A stretch of DNA of 18,360 nt, taken from the NCBI GenBank assembly GCA_038061595.1, contig JBBTYZ010000021.1, positions 1 through 18,360 on the forward strand, in the 5' to 3' direction. The stretch's first letter is position 1. Each line of letters opens with the position of its first letter. This DNA is from JBBTYZ01 sp038061595. GTDB lineage: Bacteria; Patescibacteriota; Minisyncoccia; UBA6257; GWB1-50-10. The notes under the pieces are model-generated. The model was not told the origin of the DNA. It worked only from the letters and a program-made list of their open reading frames with translations, and searched no databases. The translations under genes and the position numbers were made by a program. This document shows positions 8,028-15,398 of the stretch, piece after piece.

Positions 8028-9437
8028 ATGGAGGTAAGAGTAAGATTTGCGCCATCTCCCACGGGTTTTTTCAATTTAGGCAATGCCCGTACCGCCCTCT
8101 TTAACTGGCTTTATGCCAAGCATGTGGGGGGTAAGTTTTTGTTGCGTATTGAGGACACCGACAAGGAGCGCTCCAAAAAAGAATATGAAAAAAACATCAT
8201 TGAGGGTTTGGAGTGGCTTGGTTTGGAGTGGGATAAGAAAGAGTTTTCAAGACAGAGTGAGCGACTTGATGTTTATGAGAAATATCTCACAAAACTCCTC
8301 AAAGAAGACAAGGTTTATTATTGTTTCTGTACCGCCGAGGAATTAGAGTTCGAACGTCAGGCCCAGCTCACGCAAGGTCTGCCTCCAAAATATAGCGGAC
8401 GATGTCGTAATCTTGGAGAAGAAGAGGCTAATAAGCGTCTTAAGTCTGAACGCGCCGTCATCCGTCTAAAGATGCCCGAAAAAACCATCTCGTTTAATGA
8501 TGTTGTGCGGGGCAGGGTTGAATTTAATACAGCTTTAATTGGAGATATTATTATCGCCAAAAATTTAAGAGACCCGCTCTATAATTTTTCTGTAGTCGTT
8601 GACGACCACGAAATGAAGATAACTCATGTGATAAGAGGCGAAGATCACCTTTCTAACACCCCGAAACAAATAGCTTTGTACGAAATCATGGGTTTTGAAC
8701 ACCCAATTTTTGCGCATCTACCGCTTCTTTTGGGGCCGGATAAAAAGAAACTCTCCAAACGCTTTGCTGACGTCGCCTTAATGGATTATAAAAAATCAGG
8801 ATTTCTCGCTGATGCTATGGTCAATTTTCTTGGACTCTTGGGCTGGCACCCTCAGGAAGACAGAGAGGTCTTGAATCGAGAGGAGCTTGTCGCAGAGTTT
8901 GAACTTAAGCGAGTGCAAAAAGGCGGAGCGGTATTCAATCCAGAAAAATTGGAATGGCTTAACGCCCACTATATTAAGTTATTGAAAGTTGACGAGCTCG
9001 CCGAACTTCTAAAAGATTATGTCCCAAAAGATTGGTCTGCGAAAAAAGATTTGTTCAAAAGAATAATTGCAGTTGAAAAAGACAGGACAAGAAAGTTGAG
9101 CGATTTTAAGAATTCGGCTCAATTCTTTTTTGAAGTGCCGGATTATGACAAAAAAATGCTTGCTTGGAAAAATACCGAAGGCGATAAAATTATTAATAAT
9201 TTAAAATTGGTTTTGAATGTTGTGCAAGGAGTAGATGACGACGAATCTTTTAGAACAAATGCCGAACGCGAGATCATGCTTGTTACTAATAAGGAAGGGA
9301 GAGGAGAAGTTTTGTGGCCCTTAAGAGTTGCTCTTTCAGGCCGCGAAAACTCACCCGGCCCTTTTGAGATAATCCAGGCAATAGGTAAGGAAGAAACCGT
9401 TAAAAGAATTGAAAATGCGATTAAAAAACTTTCTTAA
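8028..9437 (+). CDS. gltX: Glutamyl-tRNA synthetase
   Basis: Class I aminoacyl-tRNA synthetase that charges tRNA-Glu (and possibly tRNA-Gln for amidation). ATG 8028 gives 469 residues, starting MEVRVRFAPSPTG as in the family. The KMSKS-type loop is DKKKLSKRFADVALMDY, followed by the typical FLGLLGWHP. A CFC pair and a later GRC fit the zinc-binding insertion of bacterial GluRS. Odd point: the HIGH-type motif, normally TGxxHxGGART in GluRS, reads TGFFNLGNART, so the active-site His is Asn16 and the second Gly is Asn19. The rest of the catalytic domain looks intact (VVDDHEMKITHVIRGEDHLSN). The 3' end overlaps the next gene by 23 bases. Confidence 0.95.
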   Translation: MEVRVRFAPSPTGFFNLGNARTALFNWLYAKHVGGKFLLRIEDTDKERSKKEYEKNIIEGLEWLGLEWDKKEFSRQSERLDVYEKYLTKLLKEDKVYYCFCTAEELEFERQAQLTQGLPPKYSGRCRNLGEEEANKRLKSERAVIRLKMPEKTISFNDVVRGRVEFNTALIGDIIIAKNLRDPLYNFSVVVDDHEMKITHVIRGEDHLSNTPKQIALYEIMGFEHPIFAHLPLLLGPDKKKLSKRFADVALMDYKKSGFLADAMVNFLGLLGWHPQEDREVLNREELVAEFELKRVQKGGAVFNPEKLEWLNAHYIKLLKVDELAELLKDYVPKDWSAKKDLFKRIIAVEKDRTRKLSDFKNSAQFFFEVPDYDKKMLAWKNTEGDKIINNLKLVLNVVQGVDDDESFRTNAEREIMLVTNKEGRGEVLWPLRVALSGRENSPGPFEIIQAIGKEETVKRIENAIKKLS

Positions 9438-10719
9438 TAGAAGCACAATAATTATTGTTGGATTGGTTTTTATTATCTCAACACCAATGGTTTTTGCTGA
9501 AGATTTGCCTCAGGCGACGAGCACGCCTCTTTCCGCTGCAGATAGTTTGCGCCAGGCAATTGACGGAAAGGCCACAGAGCTTCAAAAATTGCAGGTAGAG
9601 AGAGATGCCTTGGAAAAGAACCTGGGTCAGGTTGGCGCTTTAAAAACCTCGCTCTCGAAGGAGATAAAGACTATAGATTACAACATAAACCAATTGAATT
9701 TTTCTATCCAAGCGAACAAATTGACTTTGCAAAAATTAGGTCTGGAAATCGAATCATTAAGCGGGGATGTCCGTGGAATCGAAAGTGATATAGAAAATAA
9801 GAAATCCGCTATCAAGGAATTATTCGTTCGTCTTCAACAAAGAGATAAGGAAAATTTTTTGATAACCTTTATTAAAAATGCCAGTTTAGCTCAGAGCGTG
9901 ACCGAGCTCCAGAATATAGTTTTGCTCCAGAGAAATCTTTCCGAAATTTCTGCTCAGTTGAGGGAATTTCAGGATCGACTGGTTCAGAAGTTAAGCGAGA
10001 GTGAAAAAAAGAAACAGCAACAAGAAAGAGAAAAAGCATCTCTTGTTAACCGGCAGTACATAGTTTTGGATCAAAAATCGGATAAGCAAAAGATTTTGAC
10101 ACAAACTAAAGCTCAAGAAAAACTTTATACTCAACAACTAGAAGAGCTAGATAAAAAACAAGAGGAGATAAGCGCGATAATGGAAAAATTCGAAAGCGAA
10201 CTCCGCGCATCTTTTGACTCAAGTTTATTGCCCGTTAAGCGTGCCGGAGTGCTGGACTTTCCGGTTGAGCGTCCGATTATTACTCAGCTTTACGGTGCCA
10301 CTAAATTTGCAGCCAGGGCTTACGGAACCAAGTTTCATAGTGGAGAAGATTTTGGTGTTCCTGTTGGTACGCCAATTTTGGCAGTTTTAGATGGTCGGGT
10401 TGCGGCGGCAGATAACAACGACAAAGGTACTTCCCGATTCAGTAAATTCCAATATGGAAAATATATAATGATTCAGCATGACAACAATTTAACTACTCTT
10501 TATGCCCATCTTTCACGACAAGTCGTTAAAAAGGGTGATACAGTTAAGAGGGGGGATGTTATAGGCTATTCTGGTAATTCAGGATACTCAACCGGGGCCC
10601 ATCTGCACTTCGGAGTCTATTGGGCACCAAGCGTTTCTTATAAATCTATTCCGCCCGCCGCAGGCCAAGTACCGATAGGAGTAACAATAGATCCAAAGGA
10701 TTATCTTCCAAATAAATGA
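9415..10719 (+). CDS. Coiled-coil M23/LytM murein hydrolase (EnvC-like architecture)
   Basis: Predicted extracytoplasmic zinc metallopeptidase that cleaves or regulates cleavage of peptidoglycan cross-links. ATG 9415 gives 434 residues: a signal peptide (hydrophobic residues about 11-28, ending FAED), a long coiled coil (about 40-265, Gln/Lys/Glu-rich), then a C-terminal M23 domain. Zinc ligands are complete: HSGED (His308, Asp312) and GAHLHFG (His396, His398), with YAHLSR between. Unlike E. coli EnvC, whose LytM domain is degenerate, this one should be catalytically competent. The domain order nevertheless matches EnvC and other division hydrolase regulators, which fits the ftsW/mur neighbourhood. 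It overlaps the gltX end by 23 bases, and its stop overlaps the next ATG (ATGA), so translation is probably coupled. Confidence 0.9.
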   Translation: MRLKNFLNRSTIIIVGLVFIISTPMVFAEDLPQATSTPLSAADSLRQAIDGKATELQKLQVERDALEKNLGQVGALKTSLSKEIKTIDYNINQLNFSIQANKLTLQKLGLEIESLSGDVRGIESDIENKKSAIKELFVRLQQRDKENFLITFIKNASLAQSVTELQNIVLLQRNLSEISAQLREFQDRLVQKLSESEKKKQQQEREKASLVNRQYIVLDQKSDKQKILTQTKAQEKLYTQQLEELDKKQEEISAIMEKFESELRASFDSSLLPVKRAGVLDFPVERPIITQLYGATKFAARAYGTKFHSGEDFGVPVGTPILAVLDGRVAAADNNDKGTSRFSKFQYGKYIMIQHDNNLTTLYAHLSRQVVKKGDTVKRGDVIGYSGNSGYSTGAHLHFGVYWAPSVSYKSIPPAAGQVPIGVTIDPKDYLPNK

Positions 10720-11081
10720 TCAAATTTTTAACACCGTTAATAATTTGTTTCGCGATAATAACAATTTCTTTGCCGGGAGTTGGTTTTGCACAAAGTTTTA
10801 ATCTACCTCAACCGATAAAAGATCTGTATGATACCACTAGTAAGATAAATATCGGTGAGAAGAATTCAATTGATGTTAATAAAATTATTGAAAAGGGGAG
10901 CGAGTTTAATCCATCCGACGTTTTTTATAAAGCAAGAGAAATTTGGAGCAATGCCAACAGTTGGATGGGCTCGCACATCGGCGTAAGTCTTTCGGAAATC
11001 GTGCGTGGAATAGTAGGCGTTGTAGTTTGGGCGCTGGAATTCATAATAGATTTATTTAAGAAATTACTCTCTTTTCTCTGA
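10716..11081 (+). CDS. Small exported or membrane protein of unknown function
   Basis: Not recognised. The 121 residues begin with a signal-peptide-like segment (LTPLIICFAIITISLPGVGF, ending FAQ at about residue 26). A soluble middle (about 27-90) is rich in Asn, Ile and Lys. The hydrophobic C-terminus (about residues 93-121, ending in Phe/Leu/Lys) is probably a membrane helix. The start overlaps the stop of the M23 hydrolase gene (ATGA), the strongest sign that the two work together, perhaps with this protein holding or positioning the hydrolase at the membrane; that role is inference only. No cysteines are visible in the middle domain. It ends with TGA eight bases before the -35 of the next gene's promoter. 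Confidence 0.75.
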   Translation: MIKFLTPLIICFAIITISLPGVGFAQSFNLPQPIKDLYDTTSKINIGEKNSIDVNKIIEKGSEFNPSDVFYKAREIWSNANSWMGSHIGVSLSEIVRGIVGVVVWALEFIIDLFKKLLSFL

Positions 11082-11088
11082 TGAACCA

Positions 11089-11118
11089 TTGACGTCAAAG
11101 AATAAATTGGGTTATAAT
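11089..11118 (+). promoter_or_regulatory. Strong sigma-70-type promoter for the 1111-residue protein gene
   Basis: TTGACG at 11089-11094 (five of six to TTGACA) and a perfect TATAAT at 11113-11118 are separated by 18 bases. The ATG at 11127 begins 9 bases after the end of the -10 box, so the predicted transcription start falls within about 2 bases of the ATG. There is no Shine-Dalgarno. This is the best-matched promoter in the window. Confidence 0.75.
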
Positions 11119-11126
11119 ATAAAAAC

Positions 11127-14100
11127 ATGAGGTTTGAACAACGCGAAAGCAGTATTGAGACCAAAATCGCTGAAGCGCGGAGTTTTGAAGAGCTCTATGA
11201 AGTATTGGTTTCAGAGCCGTCTATAACTAGCCTTCAGGGAACGAGTCATAGCACAGAGATGCTTGTAAGTGAGATAGAGCTTATAAGAGAAAGAGTAGAA
11301 GCCATACCTAACAGGGACAATATTGAAGACATTCCCTTCCTTAATTTACTCACAATGACTGGCGGACTTAGAAGTAAGGTTGCTGAGCTTTTAAAAAAAG
11401 AAAAGCCTGTTCAATCGGATGAACTGGCCCCAGAACAGCCGGGAGAAAATATCACTCCGCCTGCGGAAATTCCAGACGATGGTTTTAGAGAAAGCGCTAA
11501 ACTAGTCCCCCCGCTTGTCTCAGAAATAGAAATACCAACTTTTATACATGGAGCGGAACAAAAACCGCCTCAAGTTGACGCAGATAAAATAAAAGCCGGA
11601 GGGGCAATGGAAATGCCAGCGCTTAAGAGCGACAAAGAGGATGAAAAGAAAATCGTCTCAAAACCGAGCTTCGTTAAAAAATATGTAAACGCCATAAAGG
11701 CGGGTATTAAGGTCGCAAAGGAAGACTATGGAGAAAGGGTGTCTGAACGGAAAAGAGACGCCGCAGATAAAAAGAGAGAAGCCCAGATAGAAAAAGAAGC
11801 AAAAAGGATTGAAAAGGAAAAAGGCAAAGAAGCAGCTGACGAATTCAGGAGATTGCGAGGTGGGGGAGTGATGTTTATGGAAGCGGGTGATGAGAATAAA
11901 TCCAAACCTAAAAAAATTAAAGGAAATTCCTTTTTGGCGCAGGCGGCACGCGAGGCTCAAGAGCGTGAGAAAAAACTGAAAACTCCGGAGGGGCGATGGG
12001 AATTAATGAGTCCCGAAGAGCGTTTAGAAAAATACGGAAAAACTTTTGAAATAAGAGAGCGTCTGATGAGGTTTAAACAAGAGAGGGCAAGATTAGCCGT
12101 ATTAGAAAATGACGTAAACACATTTAAATCTTTCGGAGACCGTCTTTTAAGGAGGGTTCTTTTTGAAGGCGATGAACATCCTAAAAAAATGACGGCTTAT
12201 TACGAAGAAGCCCTTAAGGCTTATGAAGAATCAAGAGCCGAATACATTGGAGCCAAAACATGGCGTATGTTGAAAGAAAGGCAGAGAGTGGCAGAAACAC
12301 AATCGGAGAGGTTTGAGGGCGGAGTTTTTGAGAAATTAAAAAAAGGCTGGCAATGGCTTGGAGATCAGAATGCCGAAAAGCTTATAAATTCTTGGCACGA
12401 ATCTGGTTATGTGGGAGCGGATAAGGCTTATTTTGCGATAAAAAGCAACAGATTTGTTAAACTCGCCGCCAGAATGATGTCTCTCCGCACGCTTGCGAGT
12501 TTGGGTCTTCTTGGGGGAGGCATGGCTATAGGCTTTGGTTCATCAATCGGTATTGGCCTTGTAGCGGCTCGTAGGGTTATGGGAGGCACAAGCGCCGCTT
12601 TCGGCTCGTACGATCTAATGAAATTCGCGAATGAAAAAACAGCGACTGCTTTAAGTGATAAGAAAATTGAAAAAATGAGTATGCCTGAGCTGGAAGAAAA
12701 GATGGCAGAGTTTGAAGCGAGGTCAAAATTTAATGGCGGAAGAACGGTCAATAACAAAGAGTACTTGTTGTTGAGGAAGGCTTATTTGAGGAAAGAAGTA
12801 GATGAAGCCGAATCAGTTCTCGATGTGGATAAACTTCAAGGAGACGACAAAGAGAAAGCGCGCAAAGAAGCGTATGAAGCCGTTATAAAAGGGAAGTTTC
12901 GGACAAAAAGTGATATAGCATCAAAGTTACAACTCTTAGATGCATTTCTTAGGACTCAAGGCGCTCAACTCTCTAAAGAAGAGAAACATCGTAAAATTTT
13001 GGCTGTGGGTGTGGGTTTGTTTGCTGTTGGGGCTTATAGTGCAAGCGACATCGCGAAATTTATGTATGGTAAAACAGAATTTGCGGGACTCACTCCTGCG
13101 GAAATAAAATCGCTGATACACAAAGGGCCAATTGTTCCAGTTGATATGGTTAGGGATTCTGTAAGCACCGAAGGCGCTGTTCCAGCCGCTGTTGCAGATT
13201 CTGCGTCGCAAGAGGTTGTTGCGGGTAATATTCCGCCAGCCGACCCAACTGGAGAGGCTTTGGAAAAATTAAGCAAGGAAATACCGAAAGTTAAAATTAT
13301 GGGTGAAGTGCCGACCTTGAAAGAGATTGCGGTTGCAGGGGCAGAAAAACACGAGGAGCTTGTGGGACCGGTGAAACAAGGCGGCAGAATTTCGCAAGCG
13401 GTTTGGGACATGGTAAGAGCTGGTAAAATTACATCCAAAGAACTTGCAGTTGCTTGGAAGAGCGCAGCATCCATGGTTACGCTCGAAAGCGGCACCAAAG
13501 TTCATATTTCAGAATTAGGTTTGAGTCATACTGGCGACCAAGTTGTTTATGTTGCGGAGAAAGCCGGAGTGCCGGCGCATTTTGAAGTTGTTGATTTCGC
13601 CGGAGATAAATTCCATGTTGGTAACAACGCCGATCTCGCAAACGCCTTAAAAGCAGAGGGCAGACCAATACCTCGCTGGTTGCAGGAGGCGTTAGGTATG
13701 AAGACGCAGTCAGGCGTAGGGGCTCCAGCTGCTGTTGTTGGAGAAAGAACGCCAGAACAGCTCGCTAAATTGGCTGATTTCGCAAGACAATTGAAAGCTG
13801 AAGGCAAACCAATACCAGAGAGTTTGTTGAATGCTTTAGGAACGGAAGGCCACGCAATTGCTCAGGGCGGCGATGTTTTCTATGGCCCACCGGAAGACCC
13901 GCTGGATAAACTAAGCAGGCTTGAGGTTCCGGAAATAAAAAAACCGCTTACACAATTGCCACCTTTAAAAATGCAAGAACTTTCAGCTTCTGCCGCGGAA
14001 ACCTTGAGAAAAGCCGGCTTGGGTTTGCTTGAAGTTTCTCCGGAAGAAGTAAGGTTTAGCTGGGGGACTGCGGAGTTTATTTTAGATAAAGAAGATGGGC

Positions 14101-14462
14101 ACATCGTTGATGTATTTATAATGGAGACAGTTTCAGTCGAACTTAGACCCGTGCTTGTAGAGAAAGCTGTAAAAGAACTTTTAAACCCTAATTATATGGA
14201 TGTCTTACAACAGAACCTTCCTGAAGTTCCAGAAGATTTCAAAATTGAAGATCTCGCTCCGTCCGAAAATCCGGAATTTGTTTTGGCAGAACGAGTCGCG
14301 ATTGCCGAACAAAGCGCCTGGGAGGTTTTTAGATTAAAGCAGGTGATTGGCGCGATGAAAAATCTCACGCCTTCCGAGTCGTTCGCTTTGAATAATAAGG
14401 TTAATTTATTAATTAAAGCGAAAGAGACATTATTAGATGTTAAAATATTCAAAAGACCATAA
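11127..14462 (+). CDS. Very large membrane protein of unknown function (1111 residues)
   Basis: Not recognised. What can be seen: an acidic helical N-terminus (1-95); a Pro/Glu-rich linker (95-170); a highly charged Lys/Glu/Arg region likely to be helical or coiled coil (about 185-430); a Gly-rich hydrophobic segment (about 455-482, around LGLLGGGMAIGFGSSIGIGL); a second charged helical block (about 500-620); a second hydrophobic segment (about 623-640, ILAVGVGLFAVGAY); an Ala/Val/Pro-rich low-complexity stretch (about 660-720); a region with two copies of a 24-residue repeat (835-858 and 883-906); and a compact C-terminal domain (about 930-1111). The two hydrophobic segments would leave both ends on the same side, probably the cytoplasm given the very basic region before the first. 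It has its own strong promoter and is followed after 3 bases by a small helical protein gene. Confidence 0.8.
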   Translation: MRFEQRESSIETKIAEARSFEELYEVLVSEPSITSLQGTSHSTEMLVSEIELIRERVEAIPNRDNIEDIPFLNLLTMTGGLRSKVAELLKKEKPVQSDELAPEQPGENITPPAEIPDDGFRESAKLVPPLVSEIEIPTFIHGAEQKPPQVDADKIKAGGAMEMPALKSDKEDEKKIVSKPSFVKKYVNAIKAGIKVAKEDYGERVSERKRDAADKKREAQIEKEAKRIEKEKGKEAADEFRRLRGGGVMFMEAGDENKSKPKKIKGNSFLAQAAREAQEREKKLKTPEGRWELMSPEERLEKYGKTFEIRERLMRFKQERARLAVLENDVNTFKSFGDRLLRRVLFEGDEHPKKMTAYYEEALKAYEESRAEYIGAKTWRMLKERQRVAETQSERFEGGVFEKLKKGWQWLGDQNAEKLINSWHESGYVGADKAYFAIKSNRFVKLAARMMSLRTLASLGLLGGGMAIGFGSSIGIGLVAARRVMGGTSAAFGSYDLMKFANEKTATALSDKKIEKMSMPELEEKMAEFEARSKFNGGRTVNNKEYLLLRKAYLRKEVDEAESVLDVDKLQGDDKEKARKEAYEAVIKGKFRTKSDIASKLQLLDAFLRTQGAQLSKEEKHRKILAVGVGLFAVGAYSASDIAKFMYGKTEFAGLTPAEIKSLIHKGPIVPVDMVRDSVSTEGAVPAAVADSASQEVVAGNIPPADPTGEALEKLSKEIPKVKIMGEVPTLKEIAVAGAEKHEELVGPVKQGGRISQAVWDMVRAGKITSKELAVAWKSAASMVTLESGTKVHISELGLSHTGDQVVYVAEKAGVPAHFEVVDFAGDKFHVGNNADLANALKAEGRPIPRWLQEALGMKTQSGVGAPAAVVGERTPEQLAKLADFARQLKAEGKPIPESLLNALGTEGHAIAQGGDVFYGPPEDPLDKLSRLEVPEIKKPLTQLPPLKMQELSASAAETLRKAGLGLLEVSPEEVRFSWGTAEFILDKEDGHIVDVFIMETVSVELRPVLVEKAVKELLNPNYMDVLQQNLPEVPEDFKIEDLAPSENPEFVLAERVAIAEQSAWEVFRLKQVIGAMKNLTPSESFALNNKVNLLIKAKETLLDVKIFKRP
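13629..13844 (+). repeat. Two in-frame copies of a 24-codon repeat inside the large protein gene
   Basis: Copy 1 is 13629-13700 (core LKAEGRPIPRWLQEALGM) and copy 2 is 13773-13844 (core LKAEGKPIPESLLNALGT). They begin 144 bases apart. They share A-D-x-A-x-x-L-K-A-E-G-(R/K)-P-I-P-x-x-L-x-x-A-L-G at protein level, while the DNA has diverged, so this is an old duplication. Each unit looks like helix, turn with PIP, helix. Confidence 0.7.
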
Positions 14463-14465
14463 AAT

Positions 14466-14783
14466 ATGACAAATAGACTACCTTTAACCCATACCAATAT
14501 TATCGAGCTCCTAAAGCTTCAATCCCTGCCTTTGGATGAGAAGAAAGAGATATTACAGAGCTCATTAGAGCTAATTGAGACGAGGACCTTTAACAGAGTC
14601 GCGGAGTTATTAGATGATGTTGGAAGGCAGGAGTTTACCGAACTCGCGGAAAAGGAAGATTTGGTTGCGATTCAGACCTTAATGGATAAAAAACAAATAG
14701 ATATACTTGCAATCACGGAAGAAGAAGTAGAAAAATTAAAAATGGAACTCCAAGATGAAGTGGGACAGCCAAACCTCTTATAA
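14466..14783 (+). CDS. Small acidic all-helical protein of unknown function
   Basis: 105 residues, strongly helical, no cysteine, no signal peptide or membrane segment. It opens with a motif of the type IIELLKLQSLPLDEKKEIL and continues with a helix ending ETRTFNRVAELL, then an acidic C-terminus (EEEVEKLKMELQDEV). The 'LGL..LP.e.K.ell' opening followed by a long helix resembles short domains I associate with Patescibacteria proteins (possibly DUF5663-like); this is from memory and unverified. It starts 3 bases after the stop of the large membrane protein gene with no Shine-Dalgarno, so it is almost certainly co-transcribed and may be its partner. A large hairpin begins directly after its stop codon. 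Confidence 0.72.
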   Translation: MTNRLPLTHTNIIELLKLQSLPLDEKKEILQSSLELIETRTFNRVAELLDDVGRQEFTELAEKEDLVAIQTLMDKKQIDILAITEEEVEKLKMELQDEVGQPNLL

Positions 14784-14841
14784 GCGATAGAAAATCCCAC
14801 TGCATAAGCAGTTCGGATTTTCATCGCTCGGCGGAGCCGAG
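14784..14841 (+). other. Two abutting hairpins immediately after the stop codon
   Basis: Hairpin A (14784-14827) pairs GCGAT with ATCGC and GAAAATCC with GGATTTTC, separated by a bulged A, and contains an inner ACTGC-ATAA-GCAGT stem: about 18 pairs. Hairpin B (14827-14841) pairs CTCGGC with GCCGAG around a GGA loop. No T-run follows either, on either strand, so they are not classic intrinsic terminators. ATCGC-TCG (14823-14830) could alternatively pair with CGA and GCGAT at 14851-14860. They may stabilise the mRNA 3' end, form part of a small RNA, or be REP-like DNA elements. Confidence 0.55.
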
Positions 14842-14867
14842 TACTATAAACGAGGGCGATCTCTTAA

Positions 14868-14910
14868 CGACAGGCATTGTCCTGTCGCAAAAGGTATATT
14901 GTGCGACAGG
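14868..14910. repeat. Inverted repeat with dif-like architecture plus an extra third arm
   Basis: Left arm CCTGTCGCAAAA (14881-14892), centre GGTATA (14893-14898), right arm TTGTGCGACAGG (14899-14910). The arms are reverse complements at 11 of 12 positions. Two arms of about 11-12 bp around a 6-bp centre is the layout of XerC/XerD sites. The 18-base core matches E. coli dif (CGCATAA-TGTATA-TTATG) at 15 positions by my hand alignment, but the outer arms differ. A further CGACAGG at 14868-14874 can pair with the left arm instead (7 bp, 6-base loop), so as RNA this region could switch between two exclusive hairpins. Located at the junction of convergent genes. Confidence 0.4.
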
Positions 14911-14931
14911 ATAGATGGTTCAAAGAGAAAC

Positions 14932-14968
14932 AAAAAAACCGATGTTGAGGATACTCCTCCATCGGTTT
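14932..14968 (-). terminator. Rho-independent terminator of the minus-strand zinc-ribbon gene
   Basis: Read on the minus strand: AAACCGATG (14968-14960) and GAGGA pair with TCCTC and CATCGGTTT across a 3-base loop and a two-base TT bulge. About 14 pairs are followed directly by a run of seven T (14938-14932). It begins 20 bases after the stop codon of the minus-strand gene. The plus-strand side has only a weak T-run, so it may act poorly in the other direction. Confidence 0.85.
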
Positions 14969-14987
14969 GCTCTATGCGTTTTGGATA

Positions 14988-15398
14988 TTAGTCTAAAAGC
15001 GTCAAATTTCCTTTTTTGATAACTACTTCTTTGTAGCTTCGGTTTCTGAATCCTCCAGTTCTCACTATTCTAACTCTCGTTGTCTCTTTCACCTCTATCT
15101 CTGCTCCGCAGAATGGGCAGAATCTGATCTCTCGCTCCTTTTGATGACCCACTCGCATCACCATTCCAAAGGCAGGATTAGAGAAAGAAACCTGTCGCTG
15201 TGCTAAGTAGATGCCCTCACAGGTCGTCACGATGTCGTCGCGGGGCTCTCTGCGGTGCTGGGTGTACAGAACAGCTTCTTTAAACTCATCGCAACAAGTG
15301 ATTATATAATCAAATCCATGGCTGTGAACGAGGTGTTTGAGGGTTCTTGTCTTGTATCCTACGACGCAAATCACCTTTTCGGGCTTCCTAGAGCTCAT
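14988..15398 (-). CDS. Uncharacterised protein with a CPFC zinc-ribbon-like motif
   Basis: Not recognised. From ATG 15398 it is 136 residues; an in-frame TTG at 15404 is an alternative start. The first half has an alpha/beta look (VICVVGYKTRTLKHLVHSHG, then FDYIITCCDEFKEAV). The C-terminal half carries RFCPFCGAEIEV, a typical zinc-ribbon knuckle, but no clear second CxxC, so metal binding would need other ligands (TCC and TTC also occur) or a partner chain. It is the only minus-strand gene and has a strong terminator, supporting that it is real. The opposite strand is open here too, but shows no such motif. The frame stays open for 49 more codons upstream to an amber codon (see the separate entry). 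It lies between a dif-like repeat and a nuclease gene, so it could be acquired cargo. Confidence 0.68.
   Translation of the reverse strand: MSSRKPEKVICVVGYKTRTLKHLVHSHGFDYIITCCDEFKEAVLYTQHRREPRDDIVTTCEGIYLAQRQVSFSNPAFGMVMRVGHQKEREIRFCPFCGAEIEVKETTRVRIVRTGGFRNRSYKEVVIKKGNLTLLD

Noticed and set aside
12428..12757. Minus-strand open frame of about 109 codons in the large gene
   Set aside because: Antisense shadow of the glycine-rich hydrophobic segment; no supporting signals.
13034..13498. Long open frame of about 154 codons on the minus strand inside the 1111-residue gene
   Set aside because: It is antisense to a gene with a promoter, membrane segments and an in-frame repeat; its translation is Ser/Thr/Ala-rich low complexity mirroring the Ala/Val-rich sense strand, with no motif.
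14784..14930. tRNA or tmRNA gene in the structured intergenic region
   Set aside because: A GTTCGGAT stretch looks slightly like a T-arm, but no acceptor stem, anticodon arm or CCA-end arrangement can be drawn.
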